NCBI GenBank assembly: GCA_022827025.1
Contig: JAJDTT010000300.1
Location: 1 to 37,909, forward strand
Direction of reading: 5' to 3'
Source: Acidobacteriota bacterium
Lineage (GTDB): Bacteria; Acidobacteriota; UBA6911; RPQK01; JAJDTT01
Length of the DNA: 37,909 nucleotides
Below, piece by piece: positions 9,501 to 18,118 of the stretch. Both the position numbers and the translations under genes were made by a program. Positions within the stretch are counted from its first letter, which is position 1. Each line of letters opens with the position of its first letter. The notes beneath the pieces are model-generated. The model did no database searches, was not told the origin of the DNA, and saw only the letters and a list, made by a program, of their open reading frames with translations.

Positions 9501-9671
9501 TTCTCACCAGGGGGGGCGCGCCCAGCGCGGTGTGTACCGCAGGAACCTTGGCAAAATCTGTGTAAACGCTCAAAAACAGAATGTTTTCCATCATATGCGT
9601 AGCGGCCTGGTGAGAAATGCGGGCTACGGTCCATCCGTGTCCCCGTTCCCTCGTCCGGACCCGCGCGGAGC

Positions 9672-10892
9672 CTACTCGTAGTGGAGCGCTTCGATGGGGT
9701 CCAGCCGGGCCGCCTTGTGGGCCGGATAATATCCGAAAAAGACCCCGATGGCAGCCGAGAAGAGGATGGAAACCACGATGGCGTTGGGGGAGATCTGGGT
9801 CGGCCATCCCATGCCCTGGGAGACGAGGAAGGACCCCCCGATCCCCATTCCAAGACCGATGAAGCCGCCCAGCAGGCAGAGCACGATGGATTCGGCCAAA
9901 AACTGGATTCTCACGTGTCCGGGCCGGGCGCCGATGGCCATGCGGATGCCGATCTCCCGGGTCCGTTCGGTCACGGAGACCAGCATGATGTTCATGATGC
10001 CGATGCCGCCTACCAGAAGGGAGACGGCGGCAATGCTGGCCAGCAGGCTGGTCATCACTCGATTGGTGGACTCGGCGGCTTCGGCAAACTCGCTCAGGTT
10101 TCGAACCCGGAAGTCGTCGGCCTGCCCCGCACTCAGGTCGTGCCGCTGGCGCAGGAGCGCGCTGATCTGCTCTTGGGCCGCGAAGCTGGCGCGGGCGCTC
10201 ACGGCGGAAATGAGCCCCGACTGGACATAGAGGACCCCTCCCTGAAACTTCTTCTGGACCGTGGTGTAGGGGACGATGATGGTGTCGTCCTGGTCCCGGC
10301 CCCAGTTGTTGGCGCCCTTCTTCTTGAGGACGCCCAACACCTGGAACGGAAGGTTCTTGACCCGGATCGTCTGGCCCACCGGATCGCCTCCGCCGAAAAG
10401 CTCATCCACCACGGTCTGGCCCACGACGGCGACTCGAGCCGCCGTCTTCACGTGACTCTCTTGAAAGAATTCGCCCTGGGTGAGGGGCCAGTTGCGCAGC
10501 AGCTGGTATTGCTCGTTGTAGCCTTCGATGCGGGTGTTCCAGTTCTGGTTGCCGAACACGACCTGGGCCATGGTGGAGGCGCTGGGGCTCACGGCCTGGA
10601 CCGTGGGAACCTCCTGGGCGATGGCTTCGAAGTCGGCGGCGGTGAGGGTGTTCTGAGTTCCCGATCCACTCCGGATCCCCCACGAGCGACGGCTGCCGGC
10701 CCGGATCCAGAGGGTGTTGGTGCCCATGGCGGCGATCTCCTCCTGCACCTGCCGCTGGGCCCCCTGACCCAGGCTGACCATGGTGATGACGGCGGCGACG
10801 CCGATGATGATCCCCAGCATGGTGAGAATGGAGCGGATCATGTTCCGGCCCAAGGACTTGATGGAGATTTTCAAGATCATCCAGAAACCCAT
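9672..10892 (-). CDS. ABC transporter permease, MacB/FtsX family
   Basis: A 406-residue MacB-type permease. An N-terminal transmembrane helix (about 15-40, MIRSILTMLGIIIGVAAV) is followed by a large periplasmic core domain (about 45-275) and three C-terminal helices (about 280-400) with the family motif R-T-R-E-I-G-I-R-M-A-I-G-A. Unlike E. coli MacB, the ATPase is a separate gene. It is the third gene of an adaptor-ATPase-permease operon, 10 bp after the ATPase stop. Such type VII exporters couple cytoplasmic ATP hydrolysis to mechanical movement in the periplasm and push substrates (lipoproteins, toxins, macrolides, siderophores) through an outer-membrane channel. No TolC-like gene is in the window. 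Confidence 0.9.
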   Translation of the reverse strand: MGFWMILKISIKSLGRNMIRSILTMLGIIIGVAAVITMVSLGQGAQRQVQEEIAAMGTNTLWIRAGSRRSWGIRSGSGTQNTLTAADFEAIAQEVPTVQAVSPSASTMAQVVFGNQNWNTRIEGYNEQYQLLRNWPLTQGEFFQESHVKTAARVAVVGQTVVDELFGGGDPVGQTIRVKNLPFQVLGVLKKKGANNWGRDQDDTIIVPYTTVQKKFQGGVLYVQSGLISAVSARASFAAQEQISALLRQRHDLSAGQADDFRVRNLSEFAEAAESTNRVMTSLLASIAAVSLLVGGIGIMNIMLVSVTERTREIGIRMAIGARPGHVRIQFLAESIVLCLLGGFIGLGMGIGGSFLVSQGMGWPTQISPNAIVVSILFSAAIGVFFGYYPAHKAARLDPIEALHYE

Positions 10893-10902
10893 GGCGATTC
10901 TC

Positions 10903-11643
10903 CTAGTGAATCCTGTCGCTGACGATAAGACCGTCCCGCAACTGGATCGTGCGCCTGGCGTGAGCCGCGACGGATGCCTCGTGGGTCACCATGATCAGCG
11001 TGATGCCCTTGTCCCGGTTCAGATCCACGAGGAAGCGCATGATCTCTTCCGAAGTGGCCGAGTCCAGGTTGCCCGTGGGTTCGTCGGCCAGAAGGATGGC
11101 GGGCCGGTTGACCAGGGCCCGGGCCACGGCGACCCGCTGCTGTTGTCCGCCCGAGAGCTGATTGGGCATGACCTGGGCCTTCTCCGGGATGCCCACCACC
11201 TCCAGCGCTTCCTCGATCCGTCGGGATCGTTCCTGGCGCGCCACGCCGGCGTAGAGCATGGGGGCTTCCACGTTTTCCCAGATGGAGGTCCGGGGCAGCA
11301 GGTTGAAGCTCTGGAAGATGAATCCGATTTTCTGATTCCGGATGTCGGCCCTCTGGGACGCCGAGAAGGTGGAGACGTCGATCCCGTCCAACCGGTACCG
11401 TCCCCGGGTCGGCCGGTCCAGGCAACCCAGCAAATTCAGCAGGGTCGACTTGCCCGATCCCGAAGCCCCCATGACGGCGACGAACTCGCCGGATGCCACA
11501 TCCACGGAGACTCCCCTCAGGGCTTCGACCTGGACCTCTCCCAGGTCGTAGATCTTCCAGACCTCTTCCAGGGAAAGGAGGCTCTCTCCGCTCGGAGGCA
11601 CGGTATGGGGGAGATTCTGCTCCGCGCGAGCCAATTGAACCAT
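10903..11643 (-). CDS. ABC transporter ATP-binding protein, MacB/LolD-type
   Basis: A 246-residue ATPase. It shows Walker A (GASGSGKS, near 60), Q-loop (FQSFNLLP), signature LSGGQQQR, Walker B with ILLADEPTGNLDS, and the H-loop (VTHE). The EPTGNLDS wording is typical of the LolD/MacB/FtsE branch. A longer frame is open upstream, but the true start is the ATG at 11643. It overlaps the stop of the adaptor gene as TGATG, which suggests translational coupling, and it gives the usual family length. It energises the permease encoded just downstream. Confidence 0.92.
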   Translation of the reverse strand: MVQLARAEQNLPHTVPPSGESLLSLEEVWKIYDLGEVQVEALRGVSVDVASGEFVAVMGASGSGKSTLLNLLGCLDRPTRGRYRLDGIDVSTFSASQRADIRNQKIGFIFQSFNLLPRTSIWENVEAPMLYAGVARQERSRRIEEALEVVGIPEKAQVMPNQLSGGQQQRVAVARALVNRPAILLADEPTGNLDSATSEEIMRFLVDLNRDKGITLIMVTHEASVAAHARRTIQLRDGLIVSDRIH

Positions 11644-13385
11644 CAGCGGCCTCGACTGCCGGTGCCGCCGCCTCGGGCGCCGCTCCCACCCCCTCGGGCG
11701 CCGCTCCGGCTGCCCGAGCTCCGGCCCCGGCGCGGCCCGAAGGCTCCGCTGAAGGGGGAACTGCTGCCACGCTGGACCTGGCCCGATTCGTCCAGTTTCC
11801 AGGTGATGATGCTTTCGCCCTCCTCCAGATCTCCGCGCAGGATGGCGGTCTCCCTGCCGTCGGTGATACTCAGGAGGACGCGGCGTGGCTGGGGCTCGGC
11901 GTTCTCGTCCAGCACCCAGAGCAGACCGGGCCGGGGCCGGGTCCGCTCGGCGCGGGGAAACCGGATCTTGGGACCCGGACGGATGCCATACTGTTCGATG
12001 GTTGAGATTCCGATCTCGGCATGGGATATCTCGTCGCCGCCCCGGCGCGGTCCCCGCCGTTGCCCTCCCGGGCCTCGTCCTCGTCCGCCCCACCCTGGGC
12101 GGCCGTCTCCACCAGCAGCGTCGGCCATGGCGGCCCGGTCGGCTTCCGGGCCTCGTCCGGGACCGGCCATGGCGGTGCCGGGTCCGCCTCCCGAAGGCCG
12201 CCGTCCGCCGCCTCGCATCAGCGCTCGAATCTCTTCCGGAGACATTCCCTCCGGCCGGAAACGAAGCGCCGAGTTGGCCACCTTCAGCACGTCCGCTTCC
12301 TGGGCGACCACGAAGTTGACGGTGGCCGTCATGGAGGGCCGGAGCTTCAATTGCGTGTTCTCCACGTCGATGATGACGTTGTAGACCACCACGTTGGTGG
12401 CCCCGCCGCCGCTCTGCGCTCCGCCGCCCTGGGAGTCGGAGTTGGGGAGTTTGGAACTCAAACGGATCTCGGAGATCTTGCCCTCGAAGGACTGTCCGGG
12501 AAAGGCGTCCACGGCAAAATCGACCTGGGCCATCTCGGAGATGGCGCCGATGTCCGCTTCGTCAATCTGGGCGATGACCTGCATCTTGGTCAGGTCGTTG
12601 GCGATGAGAAAGAGGACGGGCGCCTGGAAGCTGGCGGCGACGGTCTGGCCGATGTCCACGTTGCGCTCGATGACGACGCCGTCGATGGGAGAGGTGATGT
12701 CGGTGTAGTGCAGGTTGACTTCGGCCATCTTGAGGCTGGCGCTGGCCTGCTGCACGTTGGCGGCGGCCTGGTCGTTCTGGGCGTGGGCCGAACGGATGGA
12801 GGCTTCCACCTGGCTGACCTGGGCGCGGTTCTGGCTCAGGCGCGCCTTGGCCTGATCGAAGAGGGCCTGGGCGTTCTCCAGATCGCGATCCGAGATCACC
12901 TCGGCTTCGTAGAGTTCGCGGCTCCGTTTCAGCTCCCGCTCGGCTTCCTGCAGGTTGACCTCGCCCACCTCCACGTTGGCCCGGGCGCTCTCCAATTCAG
13001 CCTTCCGGTTGATGAGGTTGGCCGCGGCGCTCTTGACGGCCGCCTTGGCCGTAGCCAGCGAGGCCTTGGCCCGCTCCAACTGGGCCTCGAAGTTGGCCGG
13101 GTCGATGATGGCCAGGGTCTGCCCCTTCTTGACCACGCTGTTGAAGTCGGCGTGGAGCTCCTGGATCCTTCCCGAGACCTGACTTCCCACCTGAACCGTC
13201 ACCACGGCCTGGAGCAGACCGGTGGAGCTGACGGTTCGCCTCACGTCTCCGCGGCTCACCGGGACGGTCAGGTAGTCTTCGCCCGGCTGGCTGTCGGAGG
13301 GGCCCAGGTAAAGGTAGCCGGCCGCGGAAACGGCCAGGACCAGGATGACGGTGACGACAGTGCGGAGGGTGCGCTTTTTTCTCAC
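11643..13385 (-). CDS. Periplasmic adaptor (membrane fusion protein, MacA/RND-type) with Gly-Arg-rich segments
   Basis: A 580-residue adaptor. It has an N-terminal membrane anchor (about residues 9-28), a lipoyl/barrel-sandwich half, and a long alpha-helical hairpin (about 90-215, rich in Ala, Gln and Glu). The second lipoyl half (LHYTDITSPIDGVVIERNVDIG) and the beta-barrel follow. It links the MacB-like pump encoded downstream to an outer-membrane duct. Compared with ordinary MacA (about 370-400 residues) it is long. The extra length comes largely from a Gly/Arg/Pro-rich insert at about 390-452 and a C-terminal tail (about 550-580) of G-A-R-G-G-G units, encoded by a 16-bp DNA repeat (11671-11686 and 11692-11707, 21-bp period). 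The stop overlaps the ATPase start. It is the first gene of the operon. Confidence 0.9.
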   Translation of the reverse strand: MRKKRTLRTVVTVILVLAVSAAGYLYLGPSDSQPGEDYLTVPVSRGDVRRTVSSTGLLQAVVTVQVGSQVSGRIQELHADFNSVVKKGQTLAIIDPANFEAQLERAKASLATAKAAVKSAAANLINRKAELESARANVEVGEVNLQEAERELKRSRELYEAEVISDRDLENAQALFDQAKARLSQNRAQVSQVEASIRSAHAQNDQAAANVQQASASLKMAEVNLHYTDITSPIDGVVIERNVDIGQTVAASFQAPVLFLIANDLTKMQVIAQIDEADIGAISEMAQVDFAVDAFPGQSFEGKISEIRLSSKLPNSDSQGGGAQSGGGATNVVVYNVIIDVENTQLKLRPSMTATVNFVVAQEADVLKVANSALRFRPEGMSPEEIRALMRGGGRRPSGGGPGTAMAGPGRGPEADRAAMADAAGGDGRPGWGGRGRGPGGQRRGPRRGGDEISHAEIGISTIEQYGIRPGPKIRFPRAERTRPRPGLLWVLDENAEPQPRRVLLSITDGRETAILRGDLEEGESIITWKLDESGQVQRGSSSPFSGAFGPRRGRSSGSRSGARGGGSGARGGGTGSRGR

Positions 13386-13452
13386 AAAATGATTATACGC
13401 CTGCCGATCTCACATGTTTCAACGAAAAATGAAGAGCTGCCGGAGAATCCGG

Positions 13453-15249
13453 TCAACGCCCTTCGGAGGTCCCGGAGCCGGGCTGGATCAGGGAGACTTC
13501 CACGTAGCGAACACCCACCCGGTTTGAGCCCATCTGAAGCACGGCCTCCAGGCGGGTGTCACCCTCATCCAGCCGGACCTGGTCAAACATGACCTCGGCC
13601 GTCCCGGGGACGAAGGTTCGGGTTTTTCGGACTTGTTGAATCCTCAACTCGGCTTTCCCGCCAGCGGATGCCGGACCGAAGAGGAACCGGATCCGATAGG
13701 TGCCCGCGGTATGGACCTGGATTTCCCAAAACCCCAGGTCGGTGTCTCTCCATCCGTCGGGACCCACCATGCGCCAGTCCTGGCGAGTGAGGATGACGGG
13801 GTCCTCGTGGACGGTGCCCACCGCGATCCGCGGAGGAGCGTAGCCTCGGGTGGAGGAAACGTCCTGGAGCCAGTCCGCATACGCGGAGCGAAGCCGCGCC
13901 ACCACTTGGGGATGTCCGTCTGAAATGTCCTGTCTCTCTCCCGGGTCGGCCTCGAGATCGTAGAGTTCCAGGGGATAGTCCTGGAATGTCTCGCCGGGGG
14001 GCAGACCCCGGGTGGCGAATGCCACCGGCTGGACCAGCTTGTACCGCTGCTCGATGGCGGCGAAGTGGCGGAGGGGTTGGGGCTCGTTCCCCCGGTGGGA
14101 CTGGATGAAAAGGGTCCGGCCGGCCGGAGCCCCGTTGTTGCCGTCGAGCCGGCTCATGAGGCTGACTCCGTCGAAGACAGCCCCGTCGGGGGCCGCGATT
14201 CCGGCCGCCTCCAGCAGCGTGGGCATGAGGTCGATGTGGGCGGCGATGCCGTCGTCGGCGCCCGGCTTGAGCCGCCCCGGCCAGCGAAGCAGGAAGGGCA
14301 CCCGAATTCCCCCGTCGTAGACCGTCCCCTTGAGTCCTCGGAGTCCGGCGGTATAGCGCTGCGTGGTAGCTCCGTTGTCGGTCATGAAGATGAGGATCGT
14401 GTTCTCCTCCAGCTCCAGCCGATCGAGGCCCTCCATCAGCCGGCCCACGTTGTCGTCGATGTTGCTGATCATGCCGTAGATGCGCGCGTCCTTGTCCTCC
14501 AGACCGGCCTCCAGGTAGGACTGGCGGTAGGACTCGGGGACGTCGTAGGGAGAGTGGGGCGCGTTGGTGGGAATATAGGCGAAGAAGGGGCTCTCCCGGT
14601 TCTGCTCGATGAACTCCAGCGCCTCCCGGAAGAAGATGTCGGTGCAGTAGCCCGGGTATGGCTTGGCCTCTCCGTTGTGCTGCAGTATGGGGTCGAAATA
14701 GGAAGTTTCGGGAGGATCGGAAGGCTGGCCGATGCCGCCGCCCTTGTGGACCACCGACTCCTGGAAGCCCTGGTCCATGGCCCGGAGCGGGTAATTGTCT
14801 CCCAGATGCCACTTGCCGAAGATGCCGGTCCGGTAACCTGCCGCCGAGAGAGTCTCGGCCAGTGTGACCTCGTCCGCGTGCATCATGGCCCGTCCCACGT
14901 AGGTGTCCACCACCCCGGTCCGGTAGTTGTAGCGGCCGGTCATGAGGCTGGCCCGGGTGGGGGCGCAGACGGGAGAGACGTAGAAGCGAGTCAGCTCCAT
15001 GCTTTGTGCCGCCAGGCGGTCCAGGTGGGGCGTGCGGAGGACGTCGTCGCCATGGCTTCCCAACTGGGCCCAGCCCTGGTCGTCGGTGATGACGAGAACG
15101 ATGTTGGGCCGGCGGGATTCCTGAGCCGGGGGAGGTGAGCAGCCGAACCACAAACAGCACAACAGGAGCAGGAGTCCGGATCGGCGGCCGGGCCCGCGAG
15201 GGTGACCGCCGCCAGTGGAGGCAATTGGAGAATCAGTTGTAGCCGACAT
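13453..15249 (-). CDS. Sulfatase (arylsulfatase family), lipoprotein
   Basis: A 598-residue type I sulfatase. The N-terminus has a hydrophobic run and lipobox ending at Cys37 (LWFGC), so it is probably a membrane-anchored lipoprotein in the periplasm or at the surface. The metal site opens with NIVLVITDDQG. The formylglycine motif is C95-A-P-T-R, the Cys-type that needs oxidation by a formylglycine-generating enzyme not seen here. Other conserved pieces are G-K-W-H-L-G and F-M-T-D-N-G. The last 130 residues are an extra beta-rich C-terminal domain. It hydrolyses sulfate esters, and the likely substrates are sulfated polysaccharides. Its start overlaps the end of the upstream gene by 17 bp, so the two form an operon. 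Confidence 0.92.
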   Translation of the reverse strand: MSATTDSPIASTGGGHPRGPGRRSGLLLLLCCLWFGCSPPPAQESRRPNIVLVITDDQGWAQLGSHGDDVLRTPHLDRLAAQSMELTRFYVSPVCAPTRASLMTGRYNYRTGVVDTYVGRAMMHADEVTLAETLSAAGYRTGIFGKWHLGDNYPLRAMDQGFQESVVHKGGGIGQPSDPPETSYFDPILQHNGEAKPYPGYCTDIFFREALEFIEQNRESPFFAYIPTNAPHSPYDVPESYRQSYLEAGLEDKDARIYGMISNIDDNVGRLMEGLDRLELEENTILIFMTDNGATTQRYTAGLRGLKGTVYDGGIRVPFLLRWPGRLKPGADDGIAAHIDLMPTLLEAAGIAAPDGAVFDGVSLMSRLDGNNGAPAGRTLFIQSHRGNEPQPLRHFAAIEQRYKLVQPVAFATRGLPPGETFQDYPLELYDLEADPGERQDISDGHPQVVARLRSAYADWLQDVSSTRGYAPPRIAVGTVHEDPVILTRQDWRMVGPDGWRDTDLGFWEIQVHTAGTYRIRFLFGPASAGGKAELRIQQVRKTRTFVPGTAEVMFDQVRLDEGDTRLEAVLQMGSNRVGVRYVEVSLIQPGSGTSEGR

Positions 15250-16909
15250 GGAGCAGAATCTGCTTGAGGACCAGTTTCCCGCCGTCCCGGGAACTGCGCT
15301 TCGCCACGCCGACCTCGAACCGGTTCATCCCCTGGCGGACCTGGTCGGCGGAGAGCGTCCCGGACCGGAAGGGAACCCCCGTTTCCCCCTCCTTGCGAGG
15401 CGGCCGGACCCCTTCCGATACCAGCTCCACGGGCGTCTGATTCAGGGTCACCTCCAAGCGTTCGCCCGGCCTCAGGTTGGGGACCTCCAACTCGATGTCC
15501 ACGCGCGCCAATCGTCCCGCCTTCTCGGCCGCGGGCAGGTCGTCCCCCACCCGCATCTCGACCGCTGTCCGGTCCTGACCGGGATTCCCCGCCAGGTCCA
15601 CCGGAACCTGTCCCGGGTAGCTGGCGATGGAGTAGGGACCCACGTTGCCCATGACGTCCACCGTCTGCACGTAGTCGATGGCGAAGGTCTTGTCCTGGTA
15701 GCGGAGCGCGCCGCTGGAGCCGATGTGGTTCAGGACCTCGTATCCTTCGGCGGTGGGCCGCCCGTAGGAGATCCTGGGGACCCTCCGGTATTGGAAGTTC
15801 CAGAGATAGATGCCGTCGGCTCCGGCCCAGAGGATGTTGGAGGCCGCTCCCCGGAACGCGGCGTCGGAGCCGAACATCTGGGTGCCGCAGTTGATGCAGG
15901 GGTAGACGGGGACTTGGTGCTTGTGGCCCAGCCGGACCAATTCTTCGGCCGGGTTGGTGAAGGGGACGTAGCCTCCGCCGATGAGGAGACGGTCCACCAG
16001 TCCCTCCTTGAGCCAAGTCTCGATGTCGATGCCGATGCGCCGGCAGGCGGCCACCGTGCCCGGGCTGCGGATTCCCAGCAGCAGAGGTCTTCCCTTCCGC
16101 TCCGACTCCCGGTCCAGGACCTTGCGGGCCGAGCGGATCAGGTCGGTCATGAGGGGCATCCCCTCCTCCTCCTTGCCCGACTTGAAGTACCAGGGCATGC
16201 GGAAGAAGTTCAGGTCGACGCCGGCAACGTCGTATTTCTCGACCGTGTTGCGGATCCACCAGAGCCGGTCCTCCCGGACCTGGGGAACGGCGTAATCCAG
16301 GCCCGACCAGATGGCGGCCGCCTGGCTGCTGAAGACCGGTCCCTTCATGCTCTCGTCCCCCAGCAGCCATTCCGGGTGCTCCACCTTGAGGGGATAGATC
16401 AGCTTGCCCGCCGGCATGCCGTAGGAGTCGTGGGTGTCGTTCATCCGCAGGGAGCCGAAGAGCTCGATGTCCCGGCTGCGTGCGGCGTCCACCATGACGG
16501 GAGTGGGGTCGGAGATGACCGAATTCAGGGGCTTGCCCAACTGCTGGGTCTCCCAGTAGCGGGTCTTGCCCTTGCCGATGGCGATGGCCCACATGATGCA
16601 CCAGGCGATGCTGTCCACCGGGACTTCCAGGATGGGAACGAAGCGCTGCGCCAGGAAGGCCTCCACGCTCTTTTCGGCGTCCTCGCTGTAGCAGAGGTCG
16701 CCGTCGTCGTCCAGGATGACGCGGCGACGGCGCCAGGCGGCCTGCCGCCGTTGTTCCACGAGCCGGACCGCCGCATTGCCGCCGCAGCCGGTCAGCGCTC
16801 CGGCCAGAGAGGCGGACAGCGCCAATCCCGTTCCTCGCAGAAACTGGCGGCGGGAGGGAGACTTGAGGATCGGAGCGTTCTTGGGATCGGTCGCGGACGA
16901 GTTCGTCAT
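15233..16909 (-). CDS. Tat/lipobox secreted protein, possible TIM-barrel glycosidase-like
   Basis: A 558-residue protein. The N-terminus carries a Tat motif (S-R20-R21-Q-F-L-R) followed by a lipobox Cys42 (ALTGC), so it is an exported lipoprotein that folds before export. The body contains segments such as ILDDDGDLCYS, GVDLNFFRMPWYFKSG and GADGIYLWNF, spaced as in the strands of a beta/alpha barrel of the glycoside hydrolase type, then a beta-rich C-terminal part (about 440-558). I do not recognise a named family, so a hydrolase role is inference. The ATG at 16909 gives the shorter protein; an ATG at 16945 with AGGA 12 bases upstream is possible. It precedes and overlaps the sulfatase gene, suggesting joint polysaccharide breakdown. 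Confidence 0.72.
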   Translation of the reverse strand: MTNSSATDPKNAPILKSPSRRQFLRGTGLALSASLAGALTGCGGNAAVRLVEQRRQAAWRRRRVILDDDGDLCYSEDAEKSVEAFLAQRFVPILEVPVDSIAWCIMWAIAIGKGKTRYWETQQLGKPLNSVISDPTPVMVDAARSRDIELFGSLRMNDTHDSYGMPAGKLIYPLKVEHPEWLLGDESMKGPVFSSQAAAIWSGLDYAVPQVREDRLWWIRNTVEKYDVAGVDLNFFRMPWYFKSGKEEEGMPLMTDLIRSARKVLDRESERKGRPLLLGIRSPGTVAACRRIGIDIETWLKEGLVDRLLIGGGYVPFTNPAEELVRLGHKHQVPVYPCINCGTQMFGSDAAFRGAASNILWAGADGIYLWNFQYRRVPRISYGRPTAEGYEVLNHIGSSGALRYQDKTFAIDYVQTVDVMGNVGPYSIASYPGQVPVDLAGNPGQDRTAVEMRVGDDLPAAEKAGRLARVDIELEVPNLRPGERLEVTLNQTPVELVSEGVRPPRKEGETGVPFRSGTLSADQVRQGMNRFEVGVAKRSSRDGGKLVLKQILLHVGYN

Positions 16910-16949
16910 GCTCCAGAGAATAGCACCTGGAAGTGCCTTCGACATGACT

Positions 16950-16980
16950 TTGGTCAGTTCCTGAAGGGGCGGCCTATAAT
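16950..16980 (+). promoter_or_regulatory. Probable promoter of the CAP-domain gene (leaderless)
   Basis: A perfect TATAAT lies at 16975-16980. A weak -35 (TTGGTC, 16950-16955) sits 19 bp upstream. The GTG start of the CAP gene is at 16988, seven bases after the -10 box, so transcription would begin at about the start codon. No Shine-Dalgarno sequence can be placed. This suggests a leaderless messenger. Confidence 0.45.
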
Positions 16981-16987
16981 CGGACCA

Positions 16988-17881
16988 GTGCGTCTCATCT
17001 GCGGCATTTCACTGCTGTCGGTTTTGTTAGGGAACCAGACCGTGTCCGCCCGGGATCTGACGGAGAAATCGATCCGGGAGTTGCGGTTGATGGTGGTGGA
17101 GTTCATCAACCAGGACCGGAAGAAGGCCTCGGCGCCGCCGGTGGCGTACTCCGAATCCCTATCCCTTCTGGCCGACCAGCACTGCCGGGAGATGCTGCGG
17201 GAAGGCTACACCAGCCACTGGAACCGGGCCGGCTGGAAGCCCTACATGCGGTATTCGCAGGGCGGGATCACGGACCACACCTCCGAGAACATCTCCAGCA
17301 TGAACAGCACCCGTTTCGAGGTGAGCTTCGACTCCGTGAAGGCCGAATTAACTGCACGCCACGAAGGCCTCATCGGCGAGGAACCGCCGTACGACTCACA
17401 CCGCCGGAATATCCTGGACCCCCACCACACCCACGTCGGTGTCGGCATGGCCTACAGCACGGCGGGTCTGCGGATGATCCAGATCTTCGCCCGGCAGTAT
17501 GTGAGCCTGGAGCCGATTCCCCGGAAACAGGAACCCTCCTCCGGAGTTCAACTCAAGGGCAAGGTGCTCCAGCCGGGATACCAACTCCAGGCGATTTCCG
17601 TCTTCTACGAACCCCTGCCGGAAGAGATGTCCCTGGCGAAGCTGATGGGGACCTATTCCTACGGATTGCCTGGTGACGAGCGGATCTACAGGACCCGGTT
17701 GCCCTCGATCATGCGCTACGCCGACGGCACCCGGGGATCGGTGGAGGTTCGCGGCCGGTCCTTCTCCCAGACCATAAAAATCCCCTCTCGAAGGGGCGTC
17801 TACACCCTGGTCGTCTGGCTCGAGAAGGATTCCGAAACCAAAGGCTTTATGACCACCAACGCCACGGTCTTCGTGGAGTGA
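16988..17881 (+). CDS. Secreted CAP/SCP-domain protein
   Basis: 297 residues from a GTG start. A classic signal peptide (RLICGISLLSVLLG...VSA) is followed by a CAP domain at about 30-175. It carries conserved elements including T-S-H-W-N-R-A-G, H-T-S-E-N-I-S and S-H-R-R-N-I-L, which hold the two His and the Glu of the CAP cavity. A C-terminal beta-rich extension of about 120 residues follows. CAP proteins are extracellular; roles range from lipid or ligand binding to possible peptidase activity, so the task is open. The frame is open much farther upstream, but only this start gives a signal peptide. It is divergent from the Tat protein/sulfatase operon with only 78 bp between, so the promoters overlap. 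Confidence 0.85.
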   Translation: MRLICGISLLSVLLGNQTVSARDLTEKSIRELRLMVVEFINQDRKKASAPPVAYSESLSLLADQHCREMLREGYTSHWNRAGWKPYMRYSQGGITDHTSENISSMNSTRFEVSFDSVKAELTARHEGLIGEEPPYDSHRRNILDPHHTHVGVGMAYSTAGLRMIQIFARQYVSLEPIPRKQEPSSGVQLKGKVLQPGYQLQAISVFYEPLPEEMSLAKLMGTYSYGLPGDERIYRTRLPSIMRYADGTRGSVEVRGRSFSQTIKIPSRRGVYTLVVWLEKDSETKGFMTTNATVFVE

Positions 17882-17926
17882 GCGAAGTGGATTCCGATGA
17901 CCTGGGACGTGCTCGTCATTGAGGTG

Positions 17927-17978
17927 AATTTCCAAATGGACAAGACTCTTGACGGAGCCCAAACTATATTTGGAAATT
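17927..17978. repeat. 11-bp inverted repeat in the CAP-AAA intergenic region
   Basis: AATTTCCAAAT (17927-17937) and ATTTGGAAATT (17968-17978) are perfect inverted copies 30 bp apart. They are AT-rich in a GC-rich setting. They lie 46 bp after the CAP stop and 141 bp before the AAA ATPase start, so they could be an operator or the edge of an insertion. The rest of 17882-18118 holds no gene I can support. Confidence 0.5.
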
Positions 17979-18118
17979 GGACCGGCAAGTTCTCGAAGGG
18001 AGCATTTGTCGGAAATGAGGACGAGTCATTTGGAAGGCTATCAGGCTAACGGCTATTAGGTTGAGCGTGGAGCGCCATTCGTAGGCGTCGATGGCTTTGT
18101 TGAGGTGCTGGAGGAGTC

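Noticed and set aside
12021-13592. Long plus-strand open frame over the adaptor gene
   Set aside because: High-GC antisense shadow with no domain; the minus-strand adaptor has clear family sequence.
15215-16987. N-terminal half of a long plus-strand frame reading into the CAP protein
   Set aside because: It is antisense to the Tat protein gene, and the signal peptide places the real start at 16988.
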